Origin: Anaerolineales bacterium
GTDB taxonomy: Bacteria; Chloroflexota; Anaerolineae; JAAEKA01
Reading direction: 5' to 3'
Length of the DNA: 64,000 nt
Assembly: GCA_020634615.1 (NCBI GenBank)
Contig: JACKBI010000010.1
Span: forward strand, 190,744-254,743
Part shown: in pieces, positions 58,152 to 64,000 of the stretch
Layout of the letters: each line of letters begins with the position of its first letter
Position numbering within the stretch: the first letter of the stretch is position 1
The notes under the pieces: generated by a model
Databases searched by the model: none
What the model was told of the DNA's origin: nothing
What the model saw: only the letters and a program-made list of their open reading frames with translations
Position numbers and translations under genes: made by a program

Positions 58152-61019
58152 ATGACCGCGAGACTTCGAACAGCGTTGGGCGCTCCAGTCTTTGCTGACA
58201 CGGCAAAGACGCGCACCGCGCGCACAGTACACCGGCTTATCATCGCGATGATGGTGATGATAGCTGTGGCTTTGCCGGCGGTCATCTTCACCAGTATGCC
58301 GGCTGCCGCGACGTTGCGGTTTGTCATCCTGCTTGGCGCCGCCCTGTTTACCCTGCTCGGGTCGATGGTATTGCTTCGCATGGGGCGTGTCGGGCTGGCA
58401 TCGCTGGCTGTGTTGGTGTTGCTTGCCGTCGCCATGTTCTTGGTCACTACTGTCGTTGCAATGGGGGTGACGATTAATTCGCTGGTTGCACTGCTTCTGC
58501 TCGTTCCGCTGTCGGGATTGCTGTTCGGTACAAGAGGAGTCTGGTGCGCGCTTGCGTTTGTACTGCTGACATTGACCGTTGTGCTGACGTCGGGAGAGTT
58601 TCCACCGATGACAACGTTGCCGATGCAGCATAACGTCTTTACTTGGTTAGTACTTGTCACAGTCCTGATATTGTACGGCCTGGCCGAGTCGATGCACGCG
58701 ACCGCATTCAGCGAACAACTGAATGACGCGACGCAACTGGCGGCAGCATTGGCGGCCAAAAACATCGAGCTGCAGACCATCCGTCAAAGCCTCGAATCGC
58801 GTGTGGCCGAGCGGATGGTTGAACTAACCAGCGCGAATGAAGCCCTGAGTTTGAGCGAGGCTCGCTATCGCTCATTGTTCGAAAGCGCACCTGAGAGCAT
58901 TGTTGTGTTACGCGTTTCAGATCGGTGTCTGGTTGCTGCGAACCCGCCGGCTGCGTTGCTTCTTGGCTATCCGCTTGACGAACTGGTCGGCATGAGTGTT
59001 CCTGAGTTGTCCGCGCCAATTCAGCCTGATGGTTTGTCCCCGGTTGTCAATCGCGGCAAGCTGAGCGCCATTTTGCACGGCGAACGGTTGGTAACGGAAT
59101 GGACGATACTTACTGCTGACGGGCGGGAAATAGAGGTCGAACTGCGCGGCATCGCTATTCCTTCGGAGGACGACGATCTGGTTCGACTGACCCTCATCGA
59201 CATTTCAGAGCGCAAGGCCTTTGAGGAAGGGCTACGCCAGAGTGAGGTCACGGCACGCGAGTTTCAGGAGCGGCTGAAGGAGTTGCACCGCGCCAACATC
59301 GAGCTGTCGCAGATTTCGTCCCTCGACGTTCTGTGTCACCACGTGGTCGAACTGGGCCGGTCCCGCCTCGGGTTTGAGCGGCTGGGCCTGTTCCTGGTGG
59401 ACAAAGAGATAGTCAACGTATCGGGTACGTTCGGGACCGACGTCGCGGGCAACACGCGCGACGAACGCACCTATGTCGCCTGTATGGCCGAACCGGTGCG
59501 AAGGCAGTTGGTGGATCTGTCACCGGAGACCATCGTGTGGCAGGACGTGCCGCTGTACGATTTCAATCAGGTCGTCGGCACTGGATGGAACTTGTACGCG
59601 TTGCTGCGCCACGAAAATCAACCGGTTGGATATCTGGTCGCCGACAACCTGATCACGGGCGGCCCGCTGCGCAGTTATCAGCCGGAACTGTTGGCGCTAT
59701 ACGGGGTTTCCGTCGCGCATCACGTCGAGCGGATCAGGTTGGTTGACGAGGTGAGCCAACGCGCGGCTGACCTGCAGGCTGCCAACACAGAATTGGAATC
59801 CTACCGCGCCGGTCTGGAGGATCTCGTATTTCAGCGCACCAGCGAGCTGGCTGAAGCAAAGGAAATGGCAGAGATCGCCGACCAGGCCAAAACCAGCTTT
59901 CTGGCGACCATGAGCCACGAAATGCGCACGCCGCTGAACGCAGTCATCGGTTTCATGCAATTGCTGCAAGCGAACACTGAGTTGACCCAGCCACAGGCGC
60001 GCTATGTGCACATCATGGAACGCAACGCACTGCACCTCGTCAGTTTGGTCAACGATGCGCTGCAGTGGGCCAAACTGGAGACCGGCCAGGAACTGCCGGA
60101 CCAGCGCATCTTCGATCCGGCCAGCCTGCTGCATGAGGTGGTTGATATGTTTCGGCCCATCGCCGTGCAGAAGGGGCTGGAGCTACAAGTCGAGTGCCAG
60201 TCCATGCCGCTTGTGGAAGGGGATGAGCGCAAGCTGCGTCAGGTATTAACCAATCTCCTCAGCAACGGCGTTCGCTACACCGATGCGGGCTATGTCAGGG
60301 TGCTCAGCACGCTGGACACAGGCGACCGCGCGGCTGCCACTCTCACCATCGTCGTAGCCGACAGCGGCATTGGTATCGCACCGGAAGCCATGGAGGCTGT
60401 GTTCGAACCCTTCGTTCGCCTGGCAGATGCCGAGTCTGGCACGGAAGGCAGCGGGCTGGGTCTGGCGATTGTCAGACAGTTGCTCGATGTGATCGGTGGG
60501 GAGATCAGCGCAGATAGCACACCGGGACAGGGCACCACCTTCACCGTGCATCTGCCAGTGGCTGTGGTCTCCACAGAGAGTGCTCATGTCTCGTCGACGT
60601 TCGTGCCTGCCGCGCCGGCGCGTCCGGAGGAGTTGGCCGGCAAGCGAGTGTTGATCATCGAAGACGTGGCCATCAATCGGCTTTTGCTGCAGGACATGCT
60701 CGAACCGACTGGTCTGCTTATCCGGGAGGCAGCAAGCGGCCATGAGGCGATTGAGGCGTTGAAAAGGGAGTTGCCCGACCTGGTTTTGCTGGACATCAAG
60801 CTGCCCGACATGTCAGGTTTGGACATCATGGGCTGGCTACGTAGCCGACCGGGCGGCGACAGGGTGACGGTCATCGTGCTTTCGGCGCAGGCTTTCGCTT
60901 CCGACGCCGCCAGTGCGCTGGCTGCAGGTGGCGATGCTTTTCTACGCAAGCCGTTCCGACGCGACGAGTTGCTGGCAACTATCGCCAGCCAGCTTAGCCG
61001 GAGCCAGACTGGCAATTGA
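58152..61019 (+). CDS. Hybrid sensor histidine kinase/response regulator
   Basis: A 955-residue protein. Five or six TM helices (to about residue 175) are followed by a coiled coil, a PAS domain (about 230-350, FESAPESIVVLRVSDRCLVAANP), a GAF-like domain (about 395-550), a second coiled coil, HisKA with H589 in FLATMSHEMRTPLN, an HATPase domain (NLLSNGVRYTDAGYV, GLGLAIVRQLLD) and a C-terminal receiver with phosphoacceptor D881 in LVLLDIKLPDMSG. It should sense a signal at or inside the membrane and pass phosphate to its own receiver. It is co-transcribed with the ASCH and DUF418 genes. Confidence 0.95.
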   Translation: MTARLRTALGAPVFADTAKTRTARTVHRLIIAMMVMIAVALPAVIFTSMPAAATLRFVILLGAALFTLLGSMVLLRMGRVGLASLAVLVLLAVAMFLVTTVVAMGVTINSLVALLLLVPLSGLLFGTRGVWCALAFVLLTLTVVLTSGEFPPMTTLPMQHNVFTWLVLVTVLILYGLAESMHATAFSEQLNDATQLAAALAAKNIELQTIRQSLESRVAERMVELTSANEALSLSEARYRSLFESAPESIVVLRVSDRCLVAANPPAALLLGYPLDELVGMSVPELSAPIQPDGLSPVVNRGKLSAILHGERLVTEWTILTADGREIEVELRGIAIPSEDDDLVRLTLIDISERKAFEEGLRQSEVTAREFQERLKELHRANIELSQISSLDVLCHHVVELGRSRLGFERLGLFLVDKEIVNVSGTFGTDVAGNTRDERTYVACMAEPVRRQLVDLSPETIVWQDVPLYDFNQVVGTGWNLYALLRHENQPVGYLVADNLITGGPLRSYQPELLALYGVSVAHHVERIRLVDEVSQRAADLQAANTELESYRAGLEDLVFQRTSELAEAKEMAEIADQAKTSFLATMSHEMRTPLNAVIGFMQLLQANTELTQPQARYVHIMERNALHLVSLVNDALQWAKLETGQELPDQRIFDPASLLHEVVDMFRPIAVQKGLELQVECQSMPLVEGDERKLRQVLTNLLSNGVRYTDAGYVRVLSTLDTGDRAAATLTIVVADSGIGIAPEAMEAVFEPFVRLADAESGTEGSGLGLAIVRQLLDVIGGEISADSTPGQGTTFTVHLPVAVVSTESAHVSSTFVPAAPARPEELAGKRVLIIEDVAINRLLLQDMLEPTGLLIREAASGHEAIEALKRELPDLVLLDIKLPDMSGLDIMGWLRSRPGGDRVTVIVLSAQAFASDAASALAAGGDAFLRKPFRRDELLATIASQLSRSQTGN

Positions 61020-61124
61020 TACGCGGACCTGCGGCTGGTTCCCCCAAAAGGGATGCTTCTACGATCTGTTATCAAGTAGGAATCGCCGGGGATCTGGCAG
61101 TAAGATGACCTGACTGTTTCTCAC

Positions 61125-61919
61125 ATGCAGCACCGATCCAGTGAAACGATCCTCGATTTGACGCCGCCTGCAGCCTCCTTGCGAATCGCCTACGGTGGGG
61201 AACCTGAGCAGTTTGGCGATCTTTGGTTGCCAGAGATTGCGGAAAGCCGCCGCCTGGTGGTGTTTATTCACGGCGGATACTGGCGCGCCCGCTACGAGCT
61301 TGCCCACGTGAATTTCGCGTGCCAGGCGCTGGCTGAACAGGGAATGGTTGTGTGGAACGTCGAATACCGGCGGGTGGGGAACCGCGGCGGCGGCTGGCCG
61401 GGCACGTTTGACGACGTGCTGTCAGCGCTCGACTGCCTGCCGCGGCTGGCACATGAGGCTGCATTCGACCTGCGGCGGGTCATTCTGTGTGGCCACTCGG
61501 CCGGCGGGCATCTGGCGCTGTGGGCAGCTGCCCAGGCGCTGCGCGGGCGGGTCGTTCTGCCTGGCCTGCGGGGCGTGGTCGCGTTGGCGCCGGTAAGCGA
61601 CTTGCACCAGGCCTGGGAGTGGCATCTCAGCCAGGATGCGGTGGTCGACCTGTTGGGAGGCACGCCCAACGAGGTGAGTGAACGCTATGATACTGCCTCA
61701 CCGGCGCAGATGTTGCCGCTCCATGTGCCGCAAGTTCTGATCCATGGGACAGCCGACGACGCGGTGCCGTTCGCCATGAGCGAGCAGTATGCCAGCCGCG
61801 CGGTCGCAGCCGGAGACCGCGTTGTCCTGGTGCCACTGGAGGGGCAGGGGCATTTCGAGCTCATCGATCCGTGGTCGTCCGCGTGGCCGTTGGTGGTTGG
61901 CGCGTTGCGCAGTCTGTAG
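61125..61919 (+). CDS. Alpha/beta hydrolase, kynurenine formamidase-like
   Basis: A 264-residue alpha/beta hydrolase. The oxyanion motif is HGGYW in FIHGGYWRARYELAHVNFA, and the nucleophile elbow is GHSAGGHLAL. The acid (near VLIHGTADDAVPF) and the His (GQGHFELIDPW) complete the triad. The HGGYW motif and GTFDDVLSALDCL region match the animal-type kynurenine formamidase group, but the substrate is not certain. It is 105 bases after the sensor kinase gene. Confidence 0.88.
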   Translation: MQHRSSETILDLTPPAASLRIAYGGEPEQFGDLWLPEIAESRRLVVFIHGGYWRARYELAHVNFACQALAEQGMVVWNVEYRRVGNRGGGWPGTFDDVLSALDCLPRLAHEAAFDLRRVILCGHSAGGHLALWAAAQALRGRVVLPGLRGVVALAPVSDLHQAWEWHLSQDAVVDLLGGTPNEVSERYDTASPAQMLPLHVPQVLIHGTADDAVPFAMSEQYASRAVAAGDRVVLVPLEGQGHFELIDPWSSAWPLVVGALRSL

Positions 61920-62033
61920 GCAAGATCGGCCAACGCTACCATTTTGGCCGGTCTCCTGACCGAGCCGGTTCAGCAAAGTTATCTGTAGACACGTCCAAAG
62001 GCAAGACCTGCCGACGCGATGGCTCTGTTTTTG

Positions 62034-62801
62034 TCAGGGGTTCAAATAGCGGCTCGCCCAGGCGGCGATCACATCACCGGCGTACCATGAGTCGCGCTGG
62101 TCGGACAGGAGGTGGTCGGCGTTTTCCAGCGAAACGAAGCTCTTGGGCTGTTGGGCGCAGGCAAAGATCTCCTCGGCGTTCCCGATATCAACGGTTGCAT
62201 CGGCGGGGGAATGGAGCACCAGCAGCGCCCGTCCCAGTTCGTGGATGGCGCGGCTCATGTCGGTGTTTTCGAGGTCGTCGAACAACTGCTTTTTGAGGCG
62301 GAAGGTCTCTCCGCCGATGATCACCCGCGCCTCGCCCGTCACAGCCGCGGTGGCTCTGGCATCGGCCAGCACGCCCGGAAGATGATTGGTTTGGAAGGGA
62401 GCGGCGATCGTTACCACCGCACGGACCGACGGAATGAGCTGGGCGGCTTGCAACACAGCGGCGCCGCCCAGCGAGTGACCAATGAGCAGCTGCGGCGGCT
62501 CAAATTCCCTCGCCAGATAGCTGGCAACCACCTGCAAGTCGGCGATATTTGACGTGAAGTTGGTCTCTGCAAAGTCGCCCTCGCTGGCGCCGAGACCGGT
62601 GAAGTCAAACCGCAGGACTGCGATGCCTTGGCGCGTTAGTGAGCGGCTGATCTGGGCTGCGACCTTGAGGTTCTTCGTGCAGGTGAAGCAGTGCGCGAAG
62701 ATGGCATAGGCCAACGGGCTGTATTCCGATGGCAGATCGAGCCGCGCCCCCAGCCGTTCGCCAGCGCTGTTGGTGATTGTCGGCATCAGGGTGGACATCA
62801 A
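62034..62801 (-). CDS. Alpha/beta hydrolase (esterase-like, OsmC-associated type)
   Basis: A 255-residue hydrolase with oxyanion HCFTCTKNLKVAAQISRSLTRQGI, nucleophile elbow GHSLGGAA, acid in LVLHSPADATVDIGNAEEIF and His in LENADHLL. It resembles the hydrolase half of proteins that in other bacteria are fused to an OsmC peroxidase domain; here it stands alone. It overlaps the DUF1622 gene by 4 bases, so they are coupled. Confidence 0.88.
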   Translation of the reverse strand: MMSTLMPTITNSAGERLGARLDLPSEYSPLAYAIFAHCFTCTKNLKVAAQISRSLTRQGIAVLRFDFTGLGASEGDFAETNFTSNIADLQVVASYLAREFEPPQLLIGHSLGGAAVLQAAQLIPSVRAVVTIAAPFQTNHLPGVLADARATAAVTGEARVIIGGETFRLKKQLFDDLENTDMSRAIHELGRALLVLHSPADATVDIGNAEEIFACAQQPKSFVSLENADHLLSDQRDSWYAGDVIAAWASRYLNP

Positions 62802-63199
62802 GTCGATTGCTGCTCCTGGTCGAGGTTTTTGCGCCAGGGCCAGTGCCCTTCGATCTCAACTTCCAGCGACCAGCTCAGGAATGTCCGTATCAGCACCAGC
62901 ATGCCGAGTACGGCGACGCTCTCTAGCGTGGCCTCAAGTGCTACGGTCCGTACTACGTCGGCCGCGACCAGAATCTCCAAACCCAGCAACAAAGACCTTC
63001 CCAGGCTGGCCTTGTAGATGCGGTAGCGAGATTCTCCATCGCGGCGCGTGATCAACAGATAGCCATAGTTTATCGTGTAGTACAAGATGGACCCGGCGAT
63101 GATCACGACTGCCAGGAGCTCGATTCCTACGGCGGCGTACTCGATCCATCGCAAGAAGGTTGCGGTCTCGCTACCGTTGCCAATCAAGTGTGCCAGCAT
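62798..63199 (-). CDS. DUF1622 membrane protein
   Basis: A 133-residue protein with three TM helices (about 20-46, 70-92, 95-112). IEYAAVGIELLAVVIIAGSILYYT and GRSLLLGLEILVAADVVRTVALEATLESVAVLGMLVLIRTFLSWSLEVEIEGHWPW are the DUF1622 hallmarks. The function is unknown. It lies 34 bases after the DUF1801 gene and overlaps the hydrolase downstream. Confidence 0.9.
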   Translation of the reverse strand: MLAHLIGNGSETATFLRWIEYAAVGIELLAVVIIAGSILYYTINYGYLLITRRDGESRYRIYKASLGRSLLLGLEILVAADVVRTVALEATLESVAVLGMLVLIRTFLSWSLEVEIEGHWPWRKNLDQEQQST

Positions 63200-63233
63200 C
63201 GATCACCCTCCTAACCAGTCAAGTATGGGCAGT

Positions 63234-63656
63234 TCAGTCGGCAGCATGGCTCTGCACCATGTGCCGGACGGAAAGTGCGATCAGTTCGTTCAGCGCTGCC
63301 ATGTCTACATCGGCCAGCCGTTTGATGTAGAGGCACGACTTGCCTGTGGAGTGCTTGCCGAGTTTGCCCAGCAACTCGTCGTATTCGTCGAAGCCAGCCA
63401 TGATGTAGAGCGTCAGGTTCTGCTTGCGCGGTGCGAAGCCGGTCAGAAACCAGTCGCCGGCGCGGCCGCTGGCATAGGTGTAGTGATACTCGCCGAAGCC
63501 AACAATGCTGTCGCCCCACATCAACGGTTCAGCGCCGGTCGCCTCTTGCATCATTTCCAGCAGCGTGAAGCAATCGCGGCGCTTGCGCTCGTCGGCGACG
63601 GTGTTGAGAAATGCCTCAACGCTGGCGTCGTTCTTCTGGGTTTTCAGTTCGGCCAT
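63234..63656 (-). CDS. DUF1801 (YdhG-like) protein
   Basis: A 140-residue protein. FLNTVADERKRRDCFTLLEMMQEATGAEPLMWGDSIVGFGEYHYTYASGR is the DUF1801 core; it ends LADVDMAALNELIALSVRHM. The family is cytoplasmic with unknown role, found with stress genes. The ATG at 63656 has GAGGAGG upstream (63663-63670 complement, overlapping the uvrA end); an open frame from 63692 is not supported. It is 10 bases after uvrA. Confidence 0.9.
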   Translation of the reverse strand: MAELKTQKNDASVEAFLNTVADERKRRDCFTLLEMMQEATGAEPLMWGDSIVGFGEYHYTYASGRAGDWFLTGFAPRKQNLTLYIMAGFDEYDELLGKLGKHSTGKSCLYIKRLADVDMAALNELIALSVRHMVQSHAAD

Positions 63657-63666
63657 TGTTGCCTCC

Positions 63667-64000
63667 TCAGTGAACGGTCTCCATCTCCTCAAGCACTTCC
63701 GACGGTTGCCTGGCTTCCTTGCCGGCCAGCACGTGCTTCAGGAAGTGGCCGGTGTAGCTGCGTTCGGTGGCCATGACGGTCTCAGGCGTCCCCTCGACCA
63801 GGATTTGACCGCCCTTGTCACCGCCCTCGGGGCCGAGGTCGATCAGCCAGTCGGCTGACTTGATGACGTCCAGGTTGTGTTCGATGACCACGACCGTGTT
63901 GCCCTTGTCCACCAGGCTGTGCAGCACCTTCAGCAGTTTCTGGATGTCGGCAAAGTGCAGGCCGGTGGTCGGTTCGTCCAGGATGTACAGCGTGCGACCG
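63667..64000 (-). CDS. uvrA: Excinuclease ABC subunit A, C-terminal end (5' part outside window)
   Basis: The reverse strand reads GRTLYILDEPTTGLHFADIQKLL at the window edge, the C-terminal Walker B region of UvrA, then VIEHNLDVIKSADWLIDLGPEGGDKGGQILVEGTPE, the conserved UvrA ending. UvrA recognises bulky DNA lesions with UvrB. The gene enters from beyond base 64000; only its last ~110 codons are here. The last residues (HVLAGKEARQPSEVLEEMETVH) are a lineage-specific tail. Confidence 0.97.
   Translation of the reverse strand, partial: GRTLYILDEPTTGLHFADIQKLLKVLHSLVDKGNTVVVIEHNLDVIKSADWLIDLGPEGGDKGGQILVEGTPETVMATERSYTGHFLKHVLAGKEARQPSEVLEEMETVH

Noticed and set aside
1..64000. tRNA, rRNA, IS elements or prophage
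   Set aside because: I looked for tRNA-like cloverleaf ends, transposase motifs and phage structural genes and found none that I could support by eye; a covariance-model scan would be decisive for small RNAs.

Overview
The window is a GC-rich chromosomal segment with no rRNA or tRNA, no phage genes and no recognisable transposase. The gene content points to Chloroflexota, most likely an Anaerolineae/Caldilineae-type bacterium: SARP and LuxR/MalT-type giant ATPase regulators, a CPFLGL four-cysteine module, a DUF5678 gene, Thr/Pro-rich surface proteins and membrane sensors ending in a DWIDRRFFRKKY segment. This assignment is an inference from family content, not a measured phylogeny.

Layout. 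1-5051 (mostly minus): rRNA pseudouridine synthase (cut by the window edge), D,D-carboxypeptidase, a zinc alcohol dehydrogenase-like gene and secDF with a clear terminator. 5201-12600 (minus) reads as one long operon: DUF1361, an M23/beta-propeller lipoprotein, DUF5678, CCA-adding enzyme, a four-cysteine membrane protein, a PP2C/SpoIIE-like phosphatase and a small P-loop protein. 12799-22627 (plus): S58 peptidase, glmS, an ABC ATPase/glycosyltransferase/VanZ overlap operon, ppk1 and alaX. 22614-30286 (minus): GNAT, a 1305-residue GH-like/SH3/M23 surface protein and a SARP-type regulator. 30617-34630 (plus): a KimA/APC-type transporter and glutamine-dependent NAD synthetase. 34789-47657 (plus) is the most unusual part: four paralogous membrane sensor-like proteins that stop where a kinase domain would begin, a nucleotidyltransferase with a small overlapping partner, a methyltransferase, a GNAT, a protoglobin fused to two Rieske domains, and a flavin disulfide-type reductase. 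47786-64000: LuxR/MalT-type regulator, a 0.8-kb hairpin repeat array, a covalent-FAD oxidase, a large secreted protein, a YceI lipoprotein, ASCH and DUF418 proteins, a hybrid histidine kinase, two alpha/beta hydrolases, DUF1622, DUF1801 and the 3' end of uvrA.

How the parts may work together. The protoglobin-Rieske-Rieske protein has a haem ligand candidate and two complete [2Fe-2S] ligand sets, and the next gene encodes an NAD(P)H-type flavoprotein. Together they could form a flavin-to-Rieske-to-haem electron chain for O2 or NO chemistry; this is my main candidate for an undescribed system. A motif with 11-bp-spaced TAACG-like repeats and an exactly fixed distance to a TATGAT-like box precedes three membrane-protein genes, including two of the kinase-less sensors, suggesting a small regulon.

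Non-coding structure is rich. Many intergenic spaces are largely filled by 64-180 bp inverted-repeat elements. Several have arms that are themselves odd palindromes with one central base. Two exactly 85-bp copies with identical 17-bp arms flank the methyltransferase gene. A seven-unit 116-117 bp array after the LuxR gene has a three-unit, 350-bp higher-order period.
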